The notes under the pieces are model-generated. The model saw nothing but the letters and a program-made list of their open reading frames with translations. It was not told where the DNA came from and did not search any database. The position numbers and the translations under genes are program-made. From contig CM041782.1 in NCBI GenBank assembly GCA_023374045.1, positions 190,606,925 through 190,670,924 of the forward strand: DNA of 64,000 nt, given 5' to 3'. Source of the DNA: Limonium bicolor. Its lineage: Eukaryota; Streptophyta; Magnoliopsida; Caryophyllales; Plumbaginaceae. Positions 35,747 through 47,857 of the stretch are shown piece after piece; the first letter of the stretch is position 1, and each line of letters opens with the position of its first letter.

Positions 35747-35810
35747 GGGACTCGAACGTAGCAGGGACCAAGGTATGGTTTTCTTGCAACCTGTGTCCTA
35801 CCGGATTACA
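35747..35810 (-). other. tRNA-like segment in LTR1 of B
   Basis: On the minus strand TGTAATCCGGTAGG (35810-35797) resembles an A box and GTTCGAGTCCC (35757-35747) is a good B box. Stems are degenerate and no clear anticodon loop can be assigned. Copies occur at 50123-50186 and 59709-59772. It is antisense to element B. Confidence 0.5.
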
Positions 35811-37332
35811 CCGGCTTGTATACTAATGTGTTTTTCTGTATGTTTGCCACGTTGAAAGATAAAACATGTAATGCGTTTATAGTAATTCATTTATGTGGCG
35901 TGTTCAATTCCGATACCGTTTAACCTCGAAAGTGTTATACCATAGCTAACCAAATCTAGGATCACATAAGAGAACGGTATCCGGATTTAACGACCCAAAC
36001 CATGGGAACGTTCTAACCACGGCTATGCGTGAGTTAATTGTGTGATGTTTGTGTGTGAATGTATGGACCTCCCTTGTGTGTTTAATCCAGTTGTAACACT
36101 GTATGGTGTATGGATGTGATAGGTTCCATAGTGGAGCCCTTAACTATGTTTATAATATTATGGGGGGGGGGGGGGGTGAGGAATCCGGTCATTCCGGTCG
36201 CGCGTTGTTTGGGAGTGGGTATCCTTCTTAGCTTTACCCTCCTCTCTGTTATGGTTGTTTCCTCCATGGGTTACGATCTCCCATTAGCTTACTCCAAAGC
36301 TTAGCTATTCTGACTTATGATCGGTTTAGAGGGAACATGTGTTTGTGTGGTGTGTTCGGGGCACTATATTCGAACCATCTTAACTTAAGTTACTCGTCCG
36401 ACTATTAGGACGGTAATGAGTGTTGTATAACGAGTTTATCATGAGGGTGACATCATTCTCTAGGCTCACAAGTGAATTAACTATGTTTGGGTCGGTTCCT
36501 AAGAGAACCGTTCCCGTTATGTTATGTGTTATTGTTGTACTGCAATTCCCATTGCGATGTGATGTTATGTGCACGTTGAAACGTGAAAAATGTTGTTATG
36601 TGGTGTATGTGGATCATGGATATGAATCCCAGTTTATAAAAGAGACGTTTATGGATAACCCGATTATTGGGTAAGTGTCGTCTATTAAGGAAGTAGCTCC
36701 ACTACTAGAGGAGAACCCTCTAGGGTTAATGAACACAATGAGTGACTTATCAAGTATGGATGTGTTATCTGTTTGTTGAGCCCATTGTGGTGGAATGTTA
36801 TGTGTTGTGTGTTGATAGTTTACATGCATGATTCAAATATAATCTATCGCATGCTAAGACGACAATTAGTTGTGCGTGGCCCAGTAGCATGCGGGCTGCT
36901 GGATTACCATACCAGCAAAAGTGCTGAGCCCCTGGGGGGCCACCCTTTCTTCTTTTTCCTATTTCAGGTACAAGGAGCTGGAAGCCGTTCGAGAGTAGGA
37001 CGGGGTAGTCGTTTGTACATGGGTAGTCATTTAAGTTGTATATGTACAGTAGGTGTAGTAAGACCGAAATTGTTATCGGCATCAGTTTGTAAATACTCGG
37101 TACAGTCGGGAGGCTTATGTAGGTTGGTTGCTGTTAATGGGAAGGTATAGTAATGTACAGTTGCTCGGGAATCTAGTCCATTAGACCGATACAATGTATA
37201 TGAAATAGCCTTGTTAGCCACGTGGGTGGTTAACGGCGTGTAACACCAACGAGTTAAGTAATGTGATGAAGTATATTTTCCGCTGCAGTTTGTTGTTAAG
37301 TGTGTTGTTGTTGGATGGGGTGTTACAAAAAG

Positions 37333-37344
37333 TGGTATCAAAGC
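37333..37344 (+). promoter_or_regulatory. Primer-binding site 1 of B (tRNA-iMet)
   Basis: TGGTATCAAAGC, 5 bases after LTR1, is one mismatch from the iMet complement TGGTATCAGAGC found after LTR2. Confidence 0.85.
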
Positions 37345-38160
37345 GAAGTATTACTCTGATGACTGAATTACCGAGCTTAGGAAGTACCGAGTTAGGATTT
37401 TAGTACTTTGGGTTAAGGGTTGAGTGATAGCGTGAGAGATACGCTAGTTAGGAGTAACCAGTGTGTACTGGAAATCTACAGTGTCCAACCCGCCCTCCAC
37501 AATCCCTGTTTTATAACTTGGGAAAGAACGCCAGAGAGATGGAAGTCCTCTTATACTCGGGATACCCGATCTGGCTGTTATTAAATACCTCTAAAGGTAC
37601 GAAGAACCTGTCATACGGTAGATCCTGAAAACTGGGAATCCCGGAGACGATTTCCATCTGAACAATGTTAACCGCATTTAATAGCGAAGAATGAAGAATC
37701 TTGTGTATAGAAGAATAGAATTTCCGGCAACCTGGGTCGACATGCCAAGCAGTCGAGAATAACCAGCTTGCAACGCACCGATCGTGCAACAGGCAAGAAG
37801 TGGATTAATGAAACCCCAGACAAGTGTCTACGGGACCATAGTTGTTAAATGATACACCAATGGTATACCAACCGACAAAGGAACTACAACGTAGTGCCCA
37901 AACAAGAGACAAGTCTCAGTGACCACGACAAATGTGTGGAACGGGCTACGAAGAAGATACGGTACTAAGTAAAAAGGGGTCTCCAAGAATGGGAGACACC
38001 CCAGTTAATGATTATCATGTAAATACAGTGAGAAGTCGCCCAGAGGGTTAATTGTCAAGACTGTAAGATCAAGTGAGGGCCAACAAGGCCACTGATGACA
38101 GTGCGGGTAAAAACAATACCACAACCGGTATGTGTTGAACCGATAGCCAGTTTGCATGGC

Positions 38161-38180
38161 GCACTTGCCATGGCAAGTGC
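38161..38180. repeat. Perfect 20-bp palindrome in internal 1 of B
   Basis: GCACTTGCCATGGCAAGTGC equals its own reverse complement. Kept at 52535-52554, and present twice with a changed centre in C (61701-61720 and 61758-61777). Confidence 0.85.
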
Positions 38181-40899
38181 TGCTATAACAGGGCTGTTCG
38201 GGAAAGTTTTAACAAATACGAAGTACTTAGTAAAGTACCACGAAGTTAACTGTGATCATCATAACTGTGGAAGGGCTTAACAGCCTAACCTTTGTAATTG
38301 GAAGTACACCAGTCAGCAAGAAGCTAGATTTGGTTAAGGGAAGAAGGCATTGTAAAACCATGAGAATTTTTCTTTCAACTCAGATTTATTTCAAACTCTT
38401 TTCTTTCAAACCGAATTTTCTTTCAAACCAATATTTATTTCTAACCTTCTTTTAAACCAAACCGGTAAACCCAAGGGTAGCGACCCGAGGGAATGGATGG
38501 AGTTCATAGTGATACCACAGTGGATAAACCTTCCCTTGATTAAGTTCAGGAAGCAGGGAATGCATATTGTCACAGGACAATATAAGGGAGTTGACAACAG
38601 AATACTTCACCTAGGCGTGTGACGGACACTACAAGTGTACCAACTATAATGTGGTACGACCGCACTCCGATAGGAGCTTGTGGGCCTGACAGACCTACTT
38701 ATGGGTTAGTTGGGTAAGTAGCAATGTATCAGCATGGTACCCCACATATGTATACGAGTAGAGTCCAGAACACGGGAGGTAGTCGACTCCGTACTACGGT
38801 CAGCAGTGTAAGTCAATCAAGAGCAAAGGATTACCGAGAATGGTTGAAGTAAAGGAACTCAGTTAATTTAACGAGACTAAAGGAGTTAGTGAATTTGTTT
38901 CAAGGAAATGTTTAAGATTCAGGGAATACGAAGTGCACTAACTGTTATGTAAAGACATAGCATATGTCTTAAGGATCCCAGGGATAAACATGATAGCTGG
39001 AATGGTGACCCAGCCTGTGCATGGCAAGCAGATGCCTAATGTGGACACATTAATGTGCAATGAACGGGATGAAACTCCCAGAATGAGTACCTACACTACC
39101 AGGAAATGTTGATCTTCACAGAAGAGGATAATAAGCCAGTTAAGAACGCAAACGGCGTGGCTAACTGAGTATACCAATAAGTGCGAACCAGATGTAATGG
39201 CATAACTTAGCAACACCCAGGAGCAATCCTTGAAGGGTGTTCACATCAACGATAGTTGAACGAAATAACGTGACAGAAACACAAGGGTTGAAACTAACAC
39301 CCAGTTTAGACATAAGTTGTCAGGAGACGGACTGACAATCCTAAGGGGCATCCCATGAAAGGAAACGGAATGCAACGACCTTGTCATGGAGCCCAATATA
39401 ATATCCAAACCATGTAATGTTGTACAGAGAAGTAAATGTGTGTGAACGGCCTACAATGGGCAGAGCTCGAGGCAATAAGGCTTATAAGCCACAAGCAAAA
39501 TGTGTTATGTAATTTGATTGATTGCAGGACTTTATGTTATACAAGTAAATAGAGTGGGGAACGAACCACTGCTTTAAGAGTGGGGATACCTCTCGATATT
39601 GTGAAACCGCGGGAGCGGTAGTTATGTGAACCGAGTTCAAGAAATATGTTAAGGATTGATCATGTTGATATTGCGAGAAAACAGTTAGTTTAGTAGCATG
39701 TGAAGCACCGGGCTGAATAACGGCAGCTTGTAACTCGAGTGAGCTACGCTCAAGGAGAATTCAGTAGTCATCCAAATGAATGATGAACCATAATACGAAT
39801 GATGTAAGTATATGTGTGGAAGCTAATGTGACAGTGAATACCATGTAAGTTAGTGTTATACAAGGAGCATGGTGCGCAGTAAGCGACCGTTGTATAAGTA
39901 TTGTTAAACGATAATATGGCAACTAAGCACAGTTACGAGTTAAACCCAATAGAGATACAACAGTAAGTGATACCAAACAAACCGGGCAGTAAGCCGGTAG
40001 CTAGTACTATAAGATAAGAGTCTCAGTGAAACACAGTGTAAATTCCTATTGCAATCGCATAAGAGATTTACTGTCAAGAGTTTACGCCTCTGCACTCTGT
40101 ATGATTGAGTGTTTTGGTATTGCATTTGCGCAGTAATGATCGAGTGGGATAGCTAGGACTTGGGAAATGTTAATTCTGGTGGAAGTAGAAAGAGACTTAT
40201 AACGCTATAATGACCGATGCATAGGAAATGCAAGGTCGTGCCAATGAAATGATACTTGTACAAAATCAAATATGGAGGTGTGATTAGCAATAAGTGACTG
40301 TAGTAACACGGGATACCAAATATCAGTATGGAATATACCTCAAGTGTGGGAAATAACCGAGAGAGCACTACACATTAGGTGGTAGCTCAATCTCAACCGA
40401 CAGTAAGTCGGAAGGAAACAAGTCAATCATTGTGAAATACGTAGCAGTTTACGCAGTAAGTTATTAGAGAAGTAGATGGAAAGTTTTGAAACTACCGAAT
40501 TCGCTCACGGTAAGAGATACCACGCGTCGGTTGAGAAACCGTTATTACCAAGATAAAGGTGATAATTGGAGGTGTACAATACAGTAAGAATAACGAATGG
40601 GGCAAACTAAGCTCTACAGTTATCAGAGTTGCGCAGCAGAAACTAGTGAGCCAGTGATTCAAGTGTTGAATGTGCATAGTGAACATGAGTGAATGGCTAA
40701 TTATTAATGCCTAGAAGCCTCACAGGCCAGAACCGAAACCAGTTAAGAGTTTAAACAAACTTTAGTGAGAATTCTCGGTTTAGGGACTAAACCGCTAACA
40801 TGGTTAAGATCCTCTAACCAGAACACATTGTATAACAGACCGCGTGGAAGTTAAAACACTTCACGGCGGCAGAACATTTTAAACCGATGTTCAGTGATT

Positions 40900-40938
40900 G
40901 ATTACGTGGGCGTAGTCCCTTTTAAGGGGGGTAGAGCG
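40900..40938 (+). promoter_or_regulatory. Second stem-loop plus polypurine motif, internal 1 of B
   Basis: GATTACG-TGGG-CGTAGTC (one G-T pair) is followed by CTTTTAAGGGGGGTAGAGCG. Same layout as in C at 30218-30254. No LTR follows it. Confidence 0.65.
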
Positions 40939-42230
40939 CAAAACCGCTTAGTGTGTTTTACCGTACAAGTGTACGTGAGCTATGTTGTGCATAGCACAAA
41001 ATGATTTGTTTGGATGATTGGTGCGTGCGTTACATAAACTTACGCATTCATTCATGGTTTAATTGTGGTAACTGCGCACAAGAGATGTGAATACCATTGT
41101 GATAAGTGTGTTTATTTTGTTAATAGTTGTGTGTGAGAGTACAAGTGTAAGGGAGTAAAGAAACTCCCGGGGAACAAAAACCTCGACAGTGTATAAATGT
41201 AAAACCGTGTGTTATATTTTGATAAAATATATGTATATATGTAATATAGTGATTCATGGAAGGGTATGAGACCGACATAGAACCTAGTGAGAATAAGATT
41301 CCCTAGGTAACAGGATTAAAGTGAATGAAGATAACTGATAGACGGAGTTCTATCCCTTGGAGATGTAATGATTATGACTAGAAGGATTAAAAGATAGAAA
41401 AATGGTATATGCTTGAATTAGTTGTTGTTTGAAGTTGAAGTGGGAGGTGAAACTTGATTATCATGAGATCAAGGGAAGCCGAACACAAATTGGGGTGGAA
41501 GGATAGTTCAACACTGGTGCTGATCACATCAGGGTTGGATGATTCTTGAAGCTCCCTGTAAGTGGTCACAAATAACCACGCTAAGAAAGATGCAAAGACC
41601 ATAAATTGGACTTGGAGTTGTGTTACGTTTTCAAAAAGGATTTTCAATTGGTATTTCCAAAACAGTTGATTAATATTTTGAATAAAGGATTCTCTTATAC
41701 TTAACCTAGTAAAGAATATTTTTGTAGTACTTGCTCACGAGCCGAGGACGTATGAGCCTTTGTCTTCGGACCGGTGACATGAGAAGTATATATGTTAAAA
41801 ATTAAGTGATTGTTTTGATCTCCCAAAGGAACGGGGACCAGAAGGTGTCCATCGCGACTGGGATATAAAAAAGTATTTTTGGTTGATATACATGCTAAGA
41901 CATGTTGTGTGGTATGTGTAACAAATACTATTTTTGACCTTGAGTCCTAATGTGGTTGAGTTACGAAAATTGTTATGTTACCTAGACCTATGAGTCTAAA
42001 TGTTGTTATGTTACCCAGACCTAAGAGTCTGAGGGTTGTTATGTAAGTGTAAATGTTGTTAAGATACCCGGACCGTTGAGTCCGAGGTTATCATGTAAGC
42101 ATGTTATGTTATGTTGTGTATGGATGTGGATATGTTGCCCGGACCATTAAGTCCGAGGTTGTGATGTAAAGTATGTTAGTTATGGAAGTTTTATTTTGCA
42201 AGTAATTCCCGTATTCTAGTCTAATGATGC

Positions 42231-42235
42231 ATGGG
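42231..42235. repeat. Left target-site duplication of solo LTR E (atggg)
   Basis: Matches 47810-47814. The unoccupied site is at 56565-56569 in internal 2. Confidence 0.9.
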
Positions 42236-42242
42236 TGAAATA

Positions 42243-42272
42243 CCCCTAAATTAATTTAAATTAATTTAGGGG
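42243..42272. repeat. Perfect 30-bp palindrome near the start of E
   Basis: CCCCTAAATTAATTT followed directly by its reverse complement, 7 bp inside the LTR. Confidence 0.9.
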
Positions 42273-45200
42273 ATTTCTTTTATTAAACCTTTAATAATAC
42301 TATTAAGTATTAAATTATTATATGGAATTATGAATATTAAATTATTATATGGAATTATGAATATTAAATTAATATAAGGGGTTGTGAAATTTATTTAGGG
42401 GTTTTCTCCTAATTATTATATATTATTGTATAGTATTATGAATTTAATAATAAGATTTATAAGTCAATAAATCTTGGGGAAATTTCTAAACACTCCAAAT
42501 TATTATAAAGATTTTAGGAAGTGTTGGAACATTGTTTTGAAACATAAAAGTCAATATAAAATTCTAGAAACCTTAAAGCTTATTAAGCCTTGCTAGAGTT
42601 GACTTTTTGAGAATGGTCAAACCAGGCCATGAAACCTATACCAATAAATAGGATATGAAAAACCATGAAGATCGATACAAAGAACGTCAAAAACGGATCA
42701 TCCTAGCCAAAGTTATGCTAGATTGAAGTTTTGAATCAAAATTTTAAGAAGTGCCACGTGTCACTCTGTAATGGGTCGCCCACACTTAGCTGATTTCTTC
42801 CCTGATTTTCGGAACCGATTTCCCTTACTTTGCCCTAACTTTAGACGGCTATAACTTTTACATCTCTCAATATTTTTCCATGCCGTCTTCACCATTCTCT
42901 TCTCCTACAATTCCTCTTTCCAACCATTACTCATATAAACCCTAAATCCTTCTGAGTCAACCGGAAAATCGAGCCAAAGTAGCCACCTTGCGAAATTGTT
43001 TCCAGAATTCCAGAATTTCCTTCGTTTTCAGGTAACTTGCGTCGATCATAACTTCTTCGTTAATCAACCAAAATTCGATTTCTTTAGCTCGTTGTAAAGA
43101 TCTCTAATCCCTCTACAATTTTCGTGTTTATGCCCAAGTCTGAATCGCAACCAGTTGGGAGATATAGAGGTCTAAAGTTTCGGTTTCAACAGCACATAAA
43201 ATAACACCGAAACAGGAAGGTAAACTCGTGTTTTGTAACTTCAAAATCTTTTTGTATGGTGCGAGTTAGGATTAGTTCTAGTTATCAATGTGTAGAGCTA
43301 AGTTTCATCTTTCTATTGAGCCAATTAACAAAGCCTAAATCGATCTGTACAATAACTTATAGATCCTCGAAGTTGGCTTCACGAACTGATCGGAAGTTCG
43401 AGTTTTTCCAGAACGTTCTCGAATTCTCCTTCGATATTGCAATTCCGGTGAGTGTTTCCTCAAATTCTTCCGTTGTTGCTAATCTATACTTCATTGTCGA
43501 CCTAACTCATGTCTCAATTTCACAATTACGTGTTAGATTAGGAGAATTGGTACGATTTGTATTCGAAATTGACTCGGTACCGAAATAAAAACCTAACTCT
43601 TGAATCAGTTTCGAATCTTGGTGTATACTGTATTAAAATTGGGGAAATCGGTACCAATAGAACCGAAATTTGATTACGAATCCATAGAAACAAAAATCAC
43701 TCAATTTCGTTCTGTGGATTAGGAGAAATTAACGATTTAGTACTCGGGGTAGAAGTGAGCTCGCTGATGAACTCGACGTACAGGAGCCGTCCGATCTCGA
43801 TTTAAGAGATTGGACGGCCGAGATTAAAACATTCCAGAATTTTGTTTAAAAGGGTTTTAATAAATTCCAGTAAATGGTCTTAACTTGTTGGGTTAATTTA
43901 AATATCTTCCCGAATGTATTTTGACTTGAAATTTTAACCATAGATTCCTTATTTTATGTAGTTTGTTTTGATGTAAATTATTATGGTTTTGGAGTTTTTA
44001 AACATAAGTTATGATTTTTACAAGTTACGGGTTTTCTGGAATTATTTGGCTAAATTAAAAAGATATTTTTATGAAATAAAAATTTTATAATATGTCTAAA
44101 ATGTTATAGTTACTGTAAATTAAGTTTGGGAATTTTTGGGCAACGGGAAAAGGTTTTAAAAATTGTGTTTGTGAGTTTTCCATAAGAATAACCTATAATA
44201 TATGGTTTTAATGTAATCAAAAATTAAAGTATAGTTGATTAATGAATTTTATAGGTTGGGGAAAATATAATAAGACCAATTAACATTTAATACAGTATGT
44301 TTATAAATATTTTGGGTATTAACTTTAAGTGAGGTAAAAATTGTTACATATATTTATATATATATTTATATGAGAGAAATAAATAGAAACTTATATTAAA
44401 TCAAGGAATTTAACTAAACTACATTTTATTTATTATATATAATACGGAAGCTAATATGTTTAACTAAAATTAAGGGAAATACTCTATTTTATAAACCATA
44501 AATCAGTTGTGGATATGTCTAAAATATATTAAATATAATTAAATACAATAGAATTTCTTAAGAATGTTCTGGATAAATCTTGATATATGTGGATATATTA
44601 TATATATATATATATAATATATATATAATATACAATAAAAATAGATTAATTAAATAACATTCCTTGTGAGAAATGTAATAGGAAGGATATATATATATAT
44701 ATACGATAAATAAATAAATAAAAGGAATAAAATACCTTATAGAAAATATAATATGAAGGAATTAATGAGTTAAACTAAACCTCTACATGATACTAATAAA
44801 AGAATATTATATGATGTGGTATTAATTATGGTTATAGGTTGAGTTTTTAGTTATCTTTGAGTTTCTAAGATTTATATAAACCGTATTTAAACACATGTAT
44901 TTATTTAGTCAATAACCACAATGTATATCTATAATTTGCTTAAGAAATTAATAAGTTGAAATTTAGGAATATTTGTAATTGGTCTACATAAAGGGTTACA
45001 AATAGATCTTATTATATAATTAATAATAAAATGAATGAAATACTTTTACATTTAAATGTTATTATATAACAATAGTAAAATAAATGAGTTACTTGTACAT
45101 CTAAATGTGAAGAGGATAAATAAGTCTAGATTTAATTATTTCTTAATATTTATGGTATTGAGTAATAACTTAATATTTTAAGATAAAATCATTAAAAGGG

Positions 45201-47034
45201 ATTATGATATAAAACTACATTAAACTATGATTAGGAATTTAATCTAAAAATAATCCTTAAGTTTCTTACAACTAGTTAAGCCATATAAATACATTTAACA
45301 CCAATATTCAGGATGTGAGTTTATAGTTAAGTAATGTATTTAGTAGTTAGAATTTATAAGGAGGTTTGTAAATAGAAATTAGATACTTAAAATCTTTAAA
45401 CCTTTAATTAGATGAAACTAGGTTACATAAGAGATTATATTGATTTACCTTTTGACACTGGAAATATTAATGTGTCATTTGAAATTTTGAATATAAGGTA
45501 TGGAGATTGTTCAGAATATATTATCTTATTAAGTAATTGACAATTTCACTTATGAACCGGAATTTAATTATTTTTTTTTTGATAAATTCTACCTCATGCT
45601 AAGATATAATGTCCATCCTAAATACAATAAAGGAAATTAATTTATTAAGTTATGCTTCTGAAACTTTAGGTTTTGTAAACAATATAAAGTGTATTTAAGA
45701 CTTGAGTTTAACGAAGTTTAATATAAAAGGATTATACATGGTCTATAGAGAGAATGTGTAAAAGTAAAACAGTTAGGGAATTAAATGTAAGTAAGGATAC
45801 ATAAAAGGTTGTCTTAAAACACCTTATTATAAAGATATGGTTAAGTAAATAATAAACCTTGTGGATACTAAATGTGAGAGTTCGATAAGTTTGAGTTAAC
45901 TATAATATGGTTATTTCAAGATGAAAAGTAATTTAACAACTTATGACAAGATTAATAGATGGTTGTAGTTAAAGGCCATTCTGAACTAAAGATAAGATAA
46001 TTGAGTTTAGTAGCTCAAATAAGTTATACTAAAATGCATCTACAACACTACGATTTCAGTATACGGGATGTAGATCTTAATTAAGTTAAGGGGGAAGACT
46101 TAGTTATAATGGATTATCTAGTAGATATTGATAAAGATACACAGTCAATAAATTGTGAATAATAGTATAGTATTCTAAGATAAACCCATCATTGGTCATA
46201 ACACGATGTATGTCCTAAAGTAAGAGTAAAAGTATTGTGCTTAAGAATTGTTATTGAAATTCTAAGACTTGATTGAATAACGTATAATGCCCTTATGTTA
46301 TTAGGGTCTTTAATGTGGGAATTAAGGTTAAGTATGGGTAAAGTGGATAAGGGTGGAACAATTAAGTAGTGTTGATAAAATACATTCCTTGGTCTTACAA
46401 CCTTGAGTAATACAACGTTCTCAGACAAGTCAAAGATTATACATAACATTTAAGTGAGGGCTTAAAGGATAATTGAGACTTTGAAATAAGAGTAAGGAGT
46501 TTATTTAAGCGTAACATAGGCTACGAGTGGTTGATGATGGATTACCTTTAATATTCTTCAGAGTACTGTTGATTGTTTGCGCAAGTTGATTAGAACTGCT
46601 ACAACGTTACCCAGGTACGATTTCTCGTACTCAGCTTGTTGTGTTTTGGACTTTTTGAAATGTTTTGTACGATTTCTCGTACTACGTTATTTTTGCTGAG
46701 TGACTTGTGGAATGTTTTGGGAAACGCTAACTGGCTTTAAGAGGAACTTCTAAAAATAAGAAATGGTTGTGTGACTGACTCAGCTTGTGTGACTAACTGA
46801 GCCTTGGATGTGAAACTTACAAGGGTATTGGTTCCTTCTATCTGGTGCCCCGTTAGACATTGGCTGCTTAGGGTTTACGCTTCTGCACTCTGTAGGACTT
46901 AGTGTTTTGGTATTGCTCTGGGTAGTTGGTGATCTAGTGGGAATATGGGGAAAGTTATTCTTGGTATTGAGTATGGATTATTTCTAATAAGTGGTGCACA
47001 CACTTTTCACCGATGACTGAGAACGGGTCGGTGG

Positions 47035-47150
47035 CAGCGGAGGTCTGCTATACCTCGCCCTTTGTGGCAACTGACAGCGGAGGTCTGTTTACCTCGCCTT
47101 TGTGGCAACTGACAGCGGAGGTCTGTTTACCTCACCCTTGTGGCAACTGA
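47035..47150. repeat. 38-40 bp tandem repeat in E, 3 copies
   Basis: Units start CAGCGGAGGTCTG at 47035, 47075 and 47113, each ending TTGTGGCAACTGA or similar. Confidence 0.85.
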
Positions 47151-47809
47151 CTGGCGGTGGGGGCCATCTCTCCCAATGGGTTTTATTCCACTCTCGAGTT
47201 TTGGGTTCTTGGAGCTATTTTGTCACTCCTAGTCCTTTGTGACTACTTAAGTCTTTCACTTCTTAACCAGAATTGGTTCTAACATCAACAATGGATGCTT
47301 ACTAATTATGTGGTGTGACTACTTAAGTGGATGACTTGGTTTGGAAGTTCTCTGTCTCTATCATTGTCTTGTTTTCTTTTCTCTTTAACTTGATTGTTTT
47401 GAAGTGCTCTATCTCTGTTTTACTTTTAAGAGTTTGTTTTCATGTTACTGTTTATTTTGAAGAGTTATGTTTTATAAGTTTGTTTTTGGAGAATTTGTAC
47501 CAGTTCCATTCCAGGGAACTGACTCACCCCTCTCGGGGTGGGCTGCTTGGTTTCATCTTGCAGGTACGAATTGATTTACAGGTGGCCACGAAGAGAATGA
47601 GCGTTTGGGTTGGGACTAGGTTTTGTGGAGAGAGAATATGTTTAATTTCTATTATGTTTGTGTTAAGTTTTTCTCGAGTTCAGACCGTAGCTTTTGTGGA
47701 TTGTAAGTTGTAAATTGGTGAGGTTTGGTGTCGGGTGTTTGGAACCCGATGATCTGTACGCCTTTAGTATTTTATTTCCGCTGTAATTATGTTAAGTAGG
47801 GGCGTTACA

Positions 47810-47814
47810 ATGGG
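47810..47814. repeat. Right target-site duplication of solo LTR E (atggg)
   Basis: Matches 42231-42235. Confidence 0.9.
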
Positions 47815-47820
47815 AAATGT

Positions 47821-47857
47821 GAACTTCGAGGACGAAGCTCTTTTAAGGGGGGTAGAT
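47821..47857 (+). promoter_or_regulatory. Stem-loop and polypurine tract before LTR2 of B
   Basis: GAACTTCG-AGGA-CGAAGCTC followed by TTTTAAGGGGGGTAGAT and then the LTR start at 47858. Confidence 0.85.

Larger units (their letters stand above)
32596..37327 (+). repeat. LTR1 of element B (4732 bp)
   Basis: Starts TGAAATACCCCAAACC and ends GGATGGGGTGTTACA. It holds GC-rich inverted repeats (34899-35010), a hairpin array (35299-35555), a tRNA-like segment (minus strand) and a G15 run at 36162-36176. No coding sequence is recognised. Confidence 0.9.
37328..42235 (+). mobile_element. Internal region 1 of B, main part (non-coding)
   Basis: Near-identical to 51702-56569. No frame exceeds about 140 codons and none resembles gag or pol. 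A segment at 40077-40185 resembles LTR E (46871-46975). Hairpin-forming ACC(T/C)(A/G)GACC...GAGTC(T/C) repeats lie at 41967-42160. It continues after E at 47815-47857. Confidence 0.8.
42236..47809 (+). mobile_element. Solo LTR E (5574 bp)
   Basis: It runs from TGAAATACCCC to GGCGTTACA, is flanked by atggg and is absent from the equivalent place in internal 2 (56565-56569). There is no second terminal copy, primer site or polypurine tract inside, so it is a single LTR left by recombination. About 43900-46500 is very AT-rich, with TA runs at 44596-44632. Near its end, TTTCCGCTGTAATTATG and a CACCCCTCTCGGGGTGGG hairpin resemble the ends of Tekay/Del-type LTRs. The frames 43256-43588 and 47327-47713 show no known similarity. 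Confidence 0.85.

Noticed and set aside
40919..40938. True 3' LTR boundary of B at the upstream polypurine motif
   Set aside because: No TG LTR start follows and the sequence after it is not repeated near any primer site; the actual LTRs start after the motifs at 47857 and 56612.
47327..47713. 128-codon plus-strand frame in LTR E
   Set aside because: Hydrophobic and Phe/Leu/Val-rich because of T-rich DNA, within a solo LTR; no family recognised.
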